Source: Kitasatospora sp. NBC_01287 (GTDB taxonomy: Bacteria; Actinomycetota; Actinomycetes; Streptomycetales; Streptomycetaceae). Taken from it: a DNA stretch of 64,000 nt. Shown in pieces: positions 15,574-23,901 of this stretch. The stretch spans positions 5,184,501 through 5,248,500 of the forward strand of contig NZ_JAPEPB010000001.1 of the NCBI RefSeq assembly GCF_026340565.1. Reading direction: 5' to 3'. The first letter of the stretch is position 1. The number at the start of each line of letters is the position of its first letter. The notes beneath the pieces are model-generated. The model was not told the DNA's origin. It did not search any database and saw only the letters and a list, made by a program, of their open reading frames with translations. Both the position numbers and the translations under genes were made by a program.

Positions 15574-16890
15574 ATGGACGTGAATGTGGCCGCCGCCGCT
15601 GCCTGCGCCATCGCCGGCCTTGGCGTCGGTCTCACGGCCTCCATCGCCTTCCGCTGGAGCGAGCGCGAACAGGGTCGGGGCAGCAACAGCGGCAACGGTA
15701 GAAGAAGTAGCAGCGCGTCAGCGGTGCACGCCCCCCTCCAGGAGCCGGCGCTGCCGCCCGGTGTGGACACGGTGCTCTCGGTGCTGCGCTCCTGCGCGAT
15801 CGTGCTGGGCGAGGGCGACGAGGTGGTCAAGGCCAGCTCCGCCGCCTACTCGATGGGCCTGGTCCGCGGTGGCGCGGTGGCCGTCGAGCAGATGCTCGCG
15901 CTGGCCCGGGCGACCCGCCGGGACGGCGAGATCCGGCAGGTCGAGCTGGACGTCCCACGCCCCGGCGTGGCGCGCTCCGGCGAGCCGCTCTCGGTCTCGG
16001 TCCGGGTCGCCCCGCTCGGCTCCCGGCTGGTCCTGGTGCTGGTCGAGGACCTCACCGAGCGCCGCCGGATCGAGGCGGTCCGGCGCGACTTCGTGGCCAA
16101 CGTCAGCCATGAGCTCAAGACCCCGGTGGGGGCGCTGTCGCTGCTCTCGGAGGCGGTCGCGGACGCGGCCGACGACCCGGAGGCGGTGCAGCGCTTCGCC
16201 GGCCGGATGCAGATCGAGGCGACCAGGCTGGCCAGCCTGGTCCAGGAGATCATCGACCTCTCCCGGGTCCAGGACGACCGCCTGCTGATGGACCCCGAGC
16301 CGGTCCCGGTCGACGAGCTGATCGCCGAGGCGATGGACCGCTGCCGCCAGCAGGCCGCGGCCAAGCAGATCCACATCGCGGCCGGCGGCATCGCGGGCCT
16401 GCACCTCTTCGGCGACCGCGGCCAGCTCGCCGCGGCCCTCGGCAACCTGGTCGAGAACGCCGTCAACTACAGTCCGCCGCGTACCCGGGTGGCGATCGCC
16501 ACCCGCCGGATAGCCAGCGCCGCCGCGATCGGCGAGGCGGACGGCGAGCTGATCGAGATCTCGGTGACCGACCAGGGCATCGGCATCTCGGAGAAGGACC
16601 GCGAGCGGATCTTCGAACGCTTCTACCGGGTGGACCCGGCCCGCAGCCGGGCCACCGGCGGCACCGGCCTGGGCCTGTCCATCGTCAAGCACGTGGCGGC
16701 TTCGCACGGCGGAACCGTCTCGGTGTGGAGCGTCGAGGGCCAGGGCTCCACCTTCACCGTCCGGCTCCCCGCCGGACAGACCCCGGCGCCCGCCGCTTCC
16801 GGCGACGCGGCGGGCACCGCCCATGACGAATCCGCACACCGTTCCCCCTTTCCTGATTCCCCCCTTCCTGCCCCGGAGGCCCGATCGTGA
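15574..16890 (+). CDS. phoR: Phosphate sensor histidine kinase PhoR (SenX3-like)
   Basis: The 438-residue kinase has a single N-terminal membrane segment (about residues 5-25), a PAS-like region, a dimerisation domain with S-H-E-L-K-T-P-V-G-A-L (phospho-accepting histidine near 179) and a HATPase domain with N-boxes and D-Q-G-I-G-I-S, F-E-R-F-Y-R and G-T-G-L-G-L-S-I-V-K. It phosphorylates PhoP under phosphate starvation. Its stop overlaps phoP by 4 bp (GTGA), so the two are translationally coupled. The C-terminal ~40 residues are Ala/Pro-rich and disordered. Regulation by the PHO box upstream is likely. Confidence 0.94.
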   Translation: MDVNVAAAAACAIAGLGVGLTASIAFRWSEREQGRGSNSGNGRRSSSASAVHAPLQEPALPPGVDTVLSVLRSCAIVLGEGDEVVKASSAAYSMGLVRGGAVAVEQMLALARATRRDGEIRQVELDVPRPGVARSGEPLSVSVRVAPLGSRLVLVLVEDLTERRRIEAVRRDFVANVSHELKTPVGALSLLSEAVADAADDPEAVQRFAGRMQIEATRLASLVQEIIDLSRVQDDRLLMDPEPVPVDELIAEAMDRCRQQAAAKQIHIAAGGIAGLHLFGDRGQLAAALGNLVENAVNYSPPRTRVAIATRRIASAAAIGEADGELIEISVTDQGIGISEKDRERIFERFYRVDPARSRATGGTGLGLSIVKHVAASHGGTVSVWSVEGQGSTFTVRLPAGQTPAPAASGDAAGTAHDESAHRSPFPDSPLPAPEARS

Positions 16891-17582
16891 CCCGTGTACT
16901 GGTGGTCGAGGACGAGGAGTCGTTCAGCGACGCCCTGTCGTACATGCTGCGCAAGGAGGGTTTCGAGGTGGCCGTCGCCGCCACCGGCCCCGACGCGCTG
17001 GAGCAGTTCGAACGCAATGGCGCCGACCTGGTCCTGCTCGACCTGATGCTGCCCGGGCTGCCCGGCACCGAGGTCTGCCGCCAGCTGCGGGTGCGCTCCA
17101 GCGTGCCGGTGATCATGGTGACGGCCAAGGACAGCGAGATCGACAAGGTCGTCGGGCTGGAGATAGGCGCTGACGACTACGTCACCAAGCCGTACTCGAC
17201 CCGCGAGCTGGTCGCCCGGATCCGCGCGGTGCTGCGCCGCCGCGGCGAGGAGGGCGGCATCGGCAACGACGGCGGTGGCCCCGGCGCGCTGGAGGCCGGC
17301 CCGGTCCGGATGGACGTGGACCGGCACGTGGTCACCGTGGACGGCGCCAAGGTCGACCTGCCGCTCAAGGAGTTCGACCTGCTGGAGATGCTGCTGCGCA
17401 ACGCGGGCCGGGTACTCACCCGGATGCAGCTGATCGACCGGGTCTGGGGCGCCGACTACGTCGGCGACACCAAGACCCTGGACGTCCACGTGAAGCGCCT
17501 GCGGGCGAAGATCGAGCCGGACCCGGGCGCGCCGCGCTACCTGGTCACGGTCCGCGGCCTGGGCTACAAGTTCGAGCCGTAA
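16887..17582 (+). CDS. phoP: Phosphate response regulator PhoP
   Basis: The 231-residue OmpR/PhoB-type regulator has a receiver domain (E-D-E-E-S at the acidic pocket, phospho-aspartate near residue 52 in L-L-D-L-M-L-P-G, lysine in V-T-K-P-Y-S) and a winged-helix effector domain ending G-L-G-Y-K-F-E-P. It activates phosphate-scavenging genes and in streptomycetes also dampens antibiotic synthesis. The GTG start overlaps the phoR stop. A strong inverted repeat 35 nt after the stop ends the operon. Confidence 0.96.
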   Translation: MTRVLVVEDEESFSDALSYMLRKEGFEVAVAATGPDALEQFERNGADLVLLDLMLPGLPGTEVCRQLRVRSSVPVIMVTAKDSEIDKVVGLEIGADDYVTKPYSTRELVARIRAVLRRRGEEGGIGNDGGGPGALEAGPVRMDVDRHVVTVDGAKVDLPLKEFDLLEMLLRNAGRVLTRMQLIDRVWGADYVGDTKTLDVHVKRLRAKIEPDPGAPRYLVTVRGLGYKFEP

Positions 17583-17616
17583 GCCGACACCGTGCGCCGG
17601 CTGGGCTGAGCGCGAC

Positions 17617-17675
17617 ACGACGAAGGGCCGCACTCCTAGAACCCGAGCAGGGTGGGGGTGCGGCCCTTCGTCGTG
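17617..17675. terminator. 18-bp-arm inverted repeat ending the phoRP operon
   Basis: The arms at 17617-17634 and 17658-17675 are perfectly complementary with a 23-nt loop. The repeat lies between the convergent ends of phoP and the lipoprotein gene. Confidence 0.8.
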
Positions 17676-17718
17676 CGCGGGGCGCGCGACCCGGCTGCCG
17701 GGTCGCGCGCCCCTGGGC

Positions 17719-18450
17719 TCAGTGCGAGGGGCTGGGGCTCGGGGTGCCCGTGGCACCGGCGGCCGGGGAGCCGCTCGGGGCACCGGCGGCGGCACCGGAG
17801 GCCGGGGCGCCGGCCGGCGCCGACGGGGAGGCGGCGGTGCTCGCGGCGGTCGAGGCCCCCGTCGAGGCGGAAGCGGCGGCGGAGGCCGACGCGCTGGCCG
17901 AGCCGCCGGCCGACGGGGAGGCGGAGACCGGCGCGGACGGGCCGGCCGAGGCGTAGGTGCCCACGGCCGGGGTGACCAGCGCGGTGGTGTCGACCTTGCC
18001 GGCGCTGGAGAAGGAGAACGAGGCCGGCGTGAAGCTGCCCGCGGTCACGGTGAGGGAGGAGAACTGCGCCGTGGCCTGTCCGTTGCCGCCGACCGCCACC
18101 GCGCCGCCGGCCGGGACCACGATGCCGCCGGGCAGCGGCGTGCCCGAGGCGTCGTCGAAGGTGGCGCTGGTGCCGGCCACCGTGACGCCGGTCAGCGTCT
18201 CCGGGCTGCTGCCGGTGTTGCTGATGTTGACGGACAGGTTCGCGGGGCCGGGCTGGCCGGAGACCTGGTTCGCGCCGACCACGACGACGATGGCGTTGAG
18301 CTTGAGGTCGGCGCCCAGCGAGGTGGCCGGGGTGTCCGGCTTGATCTGGGCGGTCTCGGCGCTGCTCCCGGCGGAGCAGGCGGACAGCGAGACGGCGGCG
18401 AGGGCGAGGACGATGGCGGCAGTGCCACCGCGTCGAAGGCTGCGGCTCAC
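17719..18450 (-). CDS. DUF461-like lipoprotein with Ser/Ala-rich tail
   Basis: The 243-residue precursor has a lipoprotein signal peptide: charged start, hydrophobic core, and lipobox L-S-A-C with the lipidated cysteine near residue 25. Residues 35-165 are a beta-rich domain that resembles the DUF461/PCuAC-like proteins found next to carD in streptomycetes. The last ~75 residues are a Ser/Ala/Gly/Pro tail, probably crossing or decorating the wall. No clear copper-binding Met/His pattern is visible, so a metallochaperone role is not supported. The gene converges on phoP and is divergent from carD. Confidence 0.75.
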   Translation of the reverse strand: MSRSLRRGGTAAIVLALAAVSLSACSAGSSAETAQIKPDTPATSLGADLKLNAIVVVVGANQVSGQPGPANLSVNISNTGSSPETLTGVTVAGTSATFDDASGTPLPGGIVVPAGGAVAVGGNGQATAQFSSLTVTAGSFTPASFSFSSAGKVDTTALVTPAVGTYASAGPSAPVSASPSAGGSASASASAAASASTGASTAASTAASPSAPAGAPASGAAAGAPSGSPAAGATGTPSPSPSH

Positions 18451-18953
18451 GGCTGCGCATCTCCTTGGGTCACGTGTCGGGTTGTCAGCGCTCAGCGTAC
18501 CGACCGCACTTATCCGGCCCTCACGGGGTGGCCCCGTGTCGCGCCCTGACCACTCCGCTGCCGGTTCGCCGGGTGGCGCGTCGTCGTCGCCGGGCCGGGC
18601 CGCAGCTGTACCGGGTCGCTACTGGGGGAGGGCCCGGCACTGGGGCGGTCCGGGGTGCGGTGTGACGGCGATGTGTGCGGTTCCGGAAGCGCGTCAAGAT
18701 CAGATCACGATCGGGAAACGGTGAATATCCGGTGTCGACTTCAAGATCGAATGTCGGCCGCCGCAGTGTTGCCCAAGGTTTCGGAGGCCGGGAGAAGGGC
18801 CTCCGACCTGCGAGAAGCCGCTGCCGCGGGGTGGCCGCAGCACGTCGCAGGGGTCCTTGTCAAGCCCCGAGACCCGTCCTGACCTGCGAAAACGCCCTTC
18901 GAGTGAACGGAAAAGCGTGTTATTCTGGAAAGCCACGGAAGGGGTCCTGTCAC
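18451..18953. other. 503-bp divergent control region between the lipoprotein gene and carD
   Basis: No convincing gene is seen here. It contains a small hairpin at 18522-18538 (CACGGGG-TGG-CCCCGTG), a relatively AT-rich stretch around 18690-18760, and the carD promoter near its right end. Confidence 0.6.
18898..18926 (+). promoter_or_regulatory. carD promoter
   Basis: A good -10 TATTCT (18921-18926) follows a weak -35 TTCGAG (18898-18903) with a 17-bp spacer. The start codon is 27 nt further on, after a GGAAGGGG ribosome site (18937-18944). Confidence 0.5.
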
Positions 18954-19436
18954 ATGACGTTCAAGGTTGGCGACACGGTGGTCTACCCCCATCACGGGGC
19001 TGCACTGATCGAGGCCATCGAAATTCGCCAGATCAAAGGTGTGGACAAGACCTACCTGGTGCTGAAGGTTCAGCAGGGTGACCTCACGCTGCGCGTCCCC
19101 GCGGAGAACGCGGAGTTCGTCGGCGTGCGCGACGTGGTCGGCCAGGAGGGTCTGGACCGGGTCTTCGAGGTGCTCCGCGCACCGTACACCGAAGAGCCCA
19201 CCAACTGGTCTCGCCGCTACAAGGCGAACCTGGAGAAGCTCGCATCGGGTGACGTCATCAAGGTCGCCGAGGTTGTGCGAGACCTGTGGCGGCGCGAGCG
19301 CGAGCGCGGCCTCTCGGCCGGCGAGAAGCGGATGCTCGCCAAGGCACGGCAGATCCTCGTCAGCGAACTGGCGCTGGCGGAGAACACCAACGAGGACAAG
19401 GCGGAGACGCTGCTCGACGAGGTGCTCGCCTCGTAG
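18954..19436 (+). CDS. carD: CarD-family RNA polymerase-binding regulator
   Basis: The 160-residue protein has the N-terminal RNA polymerase interaction domain (F-K-V-G-D-T-V-V-Y-P-H-H-G-A-A) and a helical DNA-binding domain carrying the conserved tryptophan (Y-T-E-E-P-T-N-W-S-R-R-Y). CarD binds the RNA polymerase beta subunit and stabilises open promoter complexes; it is essential in mycobacteria. Length and sequence are typical. ATG 18954 has a clear ribosome site and promoter upstream. Confidence 0.95.
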   Translation: MTFKVGDTVVYPHHGAALIEAIEIRQIKGVDKTYLVLKVQQGDLTLRVPAENAEFVGVRDVVGQEGLDRVFEVLRAPYTEEPTNWSRRYKANLEKLASGDVIKVAEVVRDLWRRERERGLSAGEKRMLAKARQILVSELALAENTNEDKAETLLDEVLAS

Positions 19437-19457
19437 TGCGGCGCGTGTGCCGTTCAA

Positions 19458-19491
19458 CAGCGCCCGGTGTCATGACGGCATTCGGGCGCTG
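19458..19491. terminator. Hairpin downstream of carD
   Basis: Arms CAGCGCCCG and CGGGCGCTG are separated by 16 nt, starting 22 nt after the carD stop. Confidence 0.5.
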
Positions 19492-19576
19492 TGGCATGCC
19501 CGGGGGCGCCCCGGGGTGACGTCCGTGCGACGGTGCTCGTAGCGCGTGGTCCTGAGTTTGGCGCCCGTGGCTCCGC

Positions 19577-19608
19577 TGCCCCTAGCCTTTGGTGCCCCTA
19601 GCCTTTGG
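19577..19608. repeat. Two tandem copies of a 16-bp sequence
   Basis: TGCCCCTAGCCTTTGG occurs twice without a gap in the 310-bp region between carD and ispD. That region otherwise holds only the carD hairpin and the ispD ribosome site (AAGGAG, 19717-19722). Confidence 0.8.
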
Positions 19609-19746
19609 TGTCCAGAGGGTGGGGGCCCGCACACCGGTACCCGAGAGGCGGCGCCGGGGTGGAAGGGGTCCGGTGCACCGTCTGACGGGTACGCCTGGGC
19701 CATACCCACTTCGCCGAAGGAGTGAAACCTGAACAGCACAGGAGTA

Positions 19747-20481
19747 GTGGCGGCGGCCGTGGTTCCGGCCGCCGGGCGGGGCGAGCGGTTGGGTCCCGGG
19801 GCACCCAAGGCGCTGCGCGAGCTGGGCGGCGCACCGCTGCTGGTGCACGCCGTGCGCGCGCTGGCCCGCAGCCGGGCGGTCGGCCTGGTGGTGGTCGCCG
19901 CGCCGCCGCAGGGCGTCGCCGAGGTGCTGGGGCTGCTGGACAGCCACGGCCTGGACGGCAAGGACATCCGGGTGGTGGCCGGCGGCGCGACCCGGCAGGA
20001 GTCGGTGCGGCTGGGCCTGGCCGCGATTCCGGAGAGCACCGGGATCGTGCTGGTGCACGACGCGGCCCGGCCGTTGGTGCCGGTCGAGGTGGTGGACGCC
20101 GTGGTGGCCGCGGTCCGGGGCGGTGCCGAGGCCGTGGTGCCCGCGGTGCCGCTGGCCGACACCGTCAAGCGGGTGGGCCCGGCGGGCGCCGGTGAGCCGG
20201 AGCCGGTGCTCGACACGCCCGACCGCGCCACGCTGCGCGCGGTGCAGACCCCGCAGGGCTTCCGCCGCGCGGCGCTCGTCGAGGCGCACGCCAAGGCGCT
20301 GGCCGAGGAGGCCGCGGGCGGTGCGCCGGTGGTCACCGACGACGCCGGATTGATCGAGCACTACGGCGGCCGGGTGGTCGTGGTGCCGGGCCACGAGGAG
20401 GCGTTCAAGGTGACCCGTCCGCTGGACCTCGTGCTCGCCGAGGCCGTACTCGCCCGCAGGAGGGCTTCCGATGGCTTCTGA
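19747..20481 (+). CDS. ispD: 2-C-methyl-D-erythritol 4-phosphate cytidylyltransferase
   Basis: IspD joins CTP and methylerythritol phosphate, the third step of the MEP isoprenoid pathway. The 244-residue protein has the nucleotide-binding V-P-A-A-G-R-G-E-R-L-G and the K-A-L-x-x-L-G-G segment, then V-L-V-H-D-A-A-R-P-L-V, and V-Q-T-P-Q-G-F near the substrate site. GTG 19747 is annotated, but its GGAG is only 2 nt away. A much better AAGGAG (19717-19722) stands 6 nt before an in-frame CTG at 19729, which would add six residues, so a CTG start is possible. It overlaps ispF by 11 bp. Confidence 0.93.
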   Translation: MAAAVVPAAGRGERLGPGAPKALRELGGAPLLVHAVRALARSRAVGLVVVAAPPQGVAEVLGLLDSHGLDGKDIRVVAGGATRQESVRLGLAAIPESTGIVLVHDAARPLVPVEVVDAVVAAVRGGAEAVVPAVPLADTVKRVGPAGAGEPEPVLDTPDRATLRAVQTPQGFRRAALVEAHAKALAEEAAGGAPVVTDDAGLIEHYGGRVVVVPGHEEAFKVTRPLDLVLAEAVLARRRASDGF

Positions 20482-20971
20482 CACCCCGTCGGTCGTGCTG
20501 CCCCGGGTGGGCATCGGCACCGATGTGCACGCCTTCGCGGACGGCCTGCCGCTCTGGGTCGGCGGGCTGCGCTGGGAGGGCTACGACCAGGGCCTGGCCG
20601 GGCACTCGGACGCCGACGTGGTCGCGCACGCGGCCTGCAACGCGATCTTCTCGGCCGCCGGGCTCGGCGACCTGGGCCAGCACTTCGGCACCGACCGCTC
20701 CGAGTGGAAGGGCGCCTCGGGAGTGACCCTGCTGACCGAGGCGGCCCGGATCGTGCGCGCGGCGGGCTTCGAGATCGGCAACATCGCGGTGCAGGTGATC
20801 GGGGTGCGGCCGCGGATCGGCAGCCGGCGCCGGGAGTCCGAGGAGGTGCTGTCGGCCGCGGTCGGCGCGCCGGTCTCGCTCTCGGCGGCGACCACCGACG
20901 GGCTCGGCATGACCGGGCGCGGCGAGGGCCTGGTGGGTCTGGCGACCGCGCTGGTGTACCCGCGACCCTGA
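20471..20971 (+). CDS. ispF: 2-C-methyl-D-erythritol 2,4-cyclodiphosphate synthase
   Basis: IspF forms the cyclic diphosphate in the MEP pathway. The 166-residue protein shows the zinc ligands in G-T-D-V-H-A-F (D18, H20) and G-H-S-D-A-D-V-V, then the T-D-G-L-G-M-T-G-R-G-E-G loop. It is the usual trimeric enzyme length. Its ATG lies inside the end of ispD, so the two are coupled. Confidence 0.96.
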   Translation: MASDTPSVVLPRVGIGTDVHAFADGLPLWVGGLRWEGYDQGLAGHSDADVVAHAACNAIFSAAGLGDLGQHFGTDRSEWKGASGVTLLTEAARIVRAAGFEIGNIAVQVIGVRPRIGSRRRESEEVLSAAVGAPVSLSAATTDGLGMTGRGEGLVGLATALVYPRP

Positions 20972-21110
20972 GCCGCGCCTGACGGGGGATCGGCGGCGGA
21001 GGGCGGCGGGCCGCCGCGGACCGCGGCTATCGGAACCGGATCGTCCGCTTTGCCATGAACTCGTGACGGGTGGGACGCGTAAACGTCGCGGGGCACTGCC
21101 GGATTCCCAC

Positions 21111-21116
21111 TACGCT
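21111..21116 (+). promoter_or_regulatory. -10 element of leaderless cysS promoter
   Basis: TACGCT is followed by 7 nt and then GTG 21124. No T-box-like leader is present because the transcript would start at the initiation codon. Confidence 0.5.
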
Positions 21117-21123
21117 GGATGTC

Positions 21124-22518
21124 GTGAGCATTCGCCTGTACGACACCAACGCCCGCCAGGTACGCGACTTCGTCCCGCTTGTACCGGGTTGCGTCTCGAT
21201 GTACCTGTGTGGCGCGACCGTGCAGGGCGCCCCGCACATCGGGCACATCCGGTCCAACCTCAGCTTCGACCTGATGCGCCGCTGGTTCGCCTACCGCGGC
21301 TTCGATGTGACCTTCGTGCGCAACGTCACCGACATCGACGACAAGGTGATCCGCAAGGAGCACGAGCTCGGCGTGCCGTGGTGGCAGATCGCCTACGCCA
21401 ACGAGCGTGCCTTCAACGACGGTTACACCGTGCTCGGCTGCCTGCCGCCGACCGTGGAGCCGCGGGCCACCGGCCACATCCCCGAGATGATCGACATGAT
21501 GCAGACGCTGATCGCCAAGGGCCACGCCTACGCGGCCGACGGCAACGTCTACTTCGACGTCAAGTCCTACCCCGGGTACCTGGAGCTCTCCAACCAGAAG
21601 CTGGAGAACCTCAAGCAGCCCGAGGGCGAGGGCGAGACCGGCAAGCGCGATCCGCGCGACTTCGCCATGTGGAAGGCGGCCAAGCCGGGCGAGCCCAGCT
21701 GGACCACCCCGTGGGGCCAGGGCCGGCCCGGCTGGCACCTGGAGTGCTCGGCCATGGTGCACAAGTACCTGGGCAAGGCCTTCGACATCCACGGCGGCGG
21801 GCTCGACCTGATCTTCCCGCACCACGAGAACGAGATCGCCCAGTCCAAGGCGTTCGGCGACGACTTCGCCAACTTCTGGGTGCACAACGCCTGGGTCACC
21901 ATGAGCGGCGAGAAGATGAGCAAGTCGCTCGGCAACTCGGTGCTGATCTCCGAGATGGTGCAGCGCTGGCGCCCGATCGTGCTGCGCTACTACCTGGCCG
22001 CCCCGCACTACCGCTCGATGATCGAGTACAGCGAGGAGTCGATCCGCGAGGCCGAGGCCGGCTTCGGCCGGATCGAGGGCTTCATCCAGCGGGTGGTCGA
22101 GCGCTGCGGCCCGGTCGAGCCGGCCGCCGAGGTGCCCCCGGCCTTCGCCGAGGCGATGGACGACGACTTCGGCGTCCCGCAGGCGCTGGCCGTGGTGCAC
22201 ACCGCCGTTCGGCAGGGCAACAGCGCCCTGAACGCGGACGACAAGGAGAACGCGGTAGCGCGACTGGCCGAGGTCCGTGCGATGCTCGGTGTACTGGGCC
22301 TCGACCCGCTCGACGCGCAGTGGACCGGCACGGAGCGCGGCGAGGACCTGCACGGGGTCGTCGACTCGCTGGTCAGGCTCGTCCTGGACCAGCGCCAGGC
22401 GGCCCGGGAGCGCAAGGATTTCGCCACCGCGGACGCCATTCGCGACCAGCTGGGCCTGGCCGGCCTGGCGATCGAGGACACCCCGTCCGGCCCGCGCTGG
22501 ACGATCAGCAACCAGTAG
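21124..22518 (+). CDS. cysS: Cysteinyl-tRNA synthetase
   Basis: The 464-residue class I synthetase charges tRNA-Cys. It shows Y-L-C-G-A-T-V (first zinc cysteine), the HIGH box H-I-G-H near residue 38, W-H-L-E-C-S for further zinc ligands, H-H-E-N-E and the K-M-S-K-S loop near 264-268. The full-length C-terminal anticodon-binding helices (R-K-D-F-A-T-A-D-A-I-R) favour CysS over the shorter mycothiol ligase MshC. GTG 21124 fits homology (M-S-I-R-L-Y-D-T). It is followed by rlmB, as in other streptomycetes. Confidence 0.96.
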   Translation: MSIRLYDTNARQVRDFVPLVPGCVSMYLCGATVQGAPHIGHIRSNLSFDLMRRWFAYRGFDVTFVRNVTDIDDKVIRKEHELGVPWWQIAYANERAFNDGYTVLGCLPPTVEPRATGHIPEMIDMMQTLIAKGHAYAADGNVYFDVKSYPGYLELSNQKLENLKQPEGEGETGKRDPRDFAMWKAAKPGEPSWTTPWGQGRPGWHLECSAMVHKYLGKAFDIHGGGLDLIFPHHENEIAQSKAFGDDFANFWVHNAWVTMSGEKMSKSLGNSVLISEMVQRWRPIVLRYYLAAPHYRSMIEYSEESIREAEAGFGRIEGFIQRVVERCGPVEPAAEVPPAFAEAMDDDFGVPQALAVVHTAVRQGNSALNADDKENAVARLAEVRAMLGVLGLDPLDAQWTGTERGEDLHGVVDSLVRLVLDQRQAARERKDFATADAIRDQLGLAGLAIEDTPSGPRWTISNQ

Positions 22519-22545
22519 CCCCGGGGTCGTACCCGGGGCGCCGGT

Positions 22546-22592
22546 GGGCCGTACTTCCGCCGCGCTGCGACGCGGCGCGACGAGTACGGCCC
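22546..22592. terminator. Hairpin between cysS and rlmB
   Basis: Arms GGGCCGTACT and AGTACGGCCC enclose a further GC-rich stem. It may terminate or attenuate transcription into rlmB, whose ATG is 40 nt further on. Confidence 0.5.
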
Positions 22593-22631
22593 ATCGGCAT
22601 GACGCAGACGGATAGAACAGGAAGTAACGTC

Positions 22632-23624
22632 ATGGCCGGCAACAGCCAGCGCAGGAACGCACGCAACCCCGGGTCGAAGAAGGGTGCGAGCGTCGGGACC
22701 GGCGGCCACAGCCGGAAGGCGCTGCAGGGCAAGGGCCCGACGCCGCCCGGCGAGGCCCGCAAGGGGCACCCCAAGCAGCGGGCCGCCAACGCCGCGCTCA
22801 AGCGCGAGCGGGACGCCAAGGCCAGGGCCGGCATGCGCCGCTCCGGCGGCGGCGGCCGGGGCGGGCGCGGCGGCGCGGGTGCCGCCGAGCTGGTGGTGGG
22901 CCGCAACTCGGTGGTCGAGGCGCTGGTCGGCGGCGTGCCGGCCACCGCGCTGTACGTCATGCAGTTCATCGACACCGACGACCGGGTGCGCGAGGCGTTC
23001 CAGGCCGCCAACGAGCGGGGCATCCCGCTGATGGAGGCGCCGCGCCCGCAGCTGGACCAGATGACCGGCGGTCTGAACCACCAGGGCCTGGTGCTCCAGG
23101 TCCCGCCGTACGAGTACGCGCACCCCGAGGACCTGGTGGCCGCGGCTGCCGACCTGGGCCAGGACGCGCTGATCATGGCGCTGGACGGGGTCACCGACTC
23201 GCGCAACCTGGGCGCCGTGGTCCGCTCGGCGGCCGCCTTCGGCGCGCACGGCGTGGTGATCCCCGAGCGGCGCGCCGCCGGGATGACCGCCGGCGCCTGG
23301 AAGACCTCCTCGGGCGCCGCGGCCCGGCTGCCCGTGGCCCGGGCGACCAACCTGACCCGGGCGCTGGAGGCCTACCAGAAGGCCGGCCTGCTGGTGGTCG
23401 GTCTGGCGGCGGACGGCGAGTCGGAGGTCGGCGAGCTGGAGGCGCTGACCGGTCCGGTGGTGATCGTGGCCGGCAGTGAGGGCAAGGGCCTGTCCCGGCT
23501 GGTGTCGGAGACCTGTGACATCCGGGTGCGGATCCCGATGCCGGGTGCGACCGAGTCGCTGAACGCCGGTGTCGCGGCCGGCATCGTGCTCTACGAGGCA
23601 GCGCGGCTGCGGGCCAAGCGCTGA
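22632..23624 (+). CDS. rlmB: 23S rRNA (guanosine-2'-O-)-methyltransferase RlmB
   Basis: This SpoU-family (SPOUT) enzyme is predicted to methylate a guanosine 2'-O in 23S rRNA. The 330-residue protein has ~85 basic, disordered residues (R-R-N-A-R-N-P-G-S-K-K), a substrate-binding domain starting V-V-G-R-N-S-V-V-E-A-L, and the SpoU motifs D-G-V-T-D-S-R-N-L-G-A, V-A-G-S-E-G-K-G-L-S and L-N-A-G-V-A-A-G-I. The basic extension is usual in actinobacteria. Confidence 0.93.
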   Translation: MAGNSQRRNARNPGSKKGASVGTGGHSRKALQGKGPTPPGEARKGHPKQRAANAALKRERDAKARAGMRRSGGGGRGGRGGAGAAELVVGRNSVVEALVGGVPATALYVMQFIDTDDRVREAFQAANERGIPLMEAPRPQLDQMTGGLNHQGLVLQVPPYEYAHPEDLVAAAADLGQDALIMALDGVTDSRNLGAVVRSAAAFGAHGVVIPERRAAGMTAGAWKTSSGAAARLPVARATNLTRALEAYQKAGLLVVGLAADGESEVGELEALTGPVVIVAGSEGKGLSRLVSETCDIRVRIPMPGATESLNAGVAAGIVLYEAARLRAKR

Positions 23625-23649
23625 GTGGCGCCGCTGAGTGGCGCCGCTG

Positions 23650-23678
23650 GGGGCGGCCGGCCGGTGGTCGGCCGCCCC
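23650..23678. terminator. Hairpin downstream of rlmB
   Basis: Arms GGGGCGGCCG and CGGCCGCCCC are separated by 9 nt. A TGAGTGGCGCCGC direct repeat containing the rlmB stop stands just before it. Confidence 0.6.
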
Positions 23679-23872
23679 TCGCGCGGTGGTCGGCGGCCTC
23701 GCGCTCGATGGCCGGTCGCTCGCCTCGGTCGCTCGCCTCGGCCGTTCTCCGTGGCCGTTCTCCGTGGTCGCGGTGTCCGAGCCTGCACGGGGTTGACCCA
23801 AACGTTCACCCTCTCGTACGGGAGTGACCGGATCCGTCAGCCACGCCCGGCAGTTGCACCCGGGAGAGTGTC

Positions 23873-23895
23873 CTAACCGGGTGTCACCCGGTTAG
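23873..23895. promoter_or_regulatory. Perfect 11-bp-arm palindrome just before the DoxX gene
   Basis: CTAACCGGGTG and CACCCGGTTAG flank a single T, ending 6 nt before the GTG at 23902. The compact symmetrical form suits a dimeric repressor site over the transcription or translation start. A hairpin in RNA is the alternative. Confidence 0.6.
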
Positions 23896-23901
23896 AGGGG
23901 T

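Noticed and set aside
20972..21123. A T-box leader before cysS
   Set aside because: There is no specifier loop or antiterminator sequence, and the -10 directly before the GTG leaves no leader RNA.
21124..22518. Mycothiol ligase MshC in place of CysS
   Set aside because: The protein has the full anticodon-binding C-terminus and a standard K-M-S-K-S loop at full CysS length; MshC is shorter.
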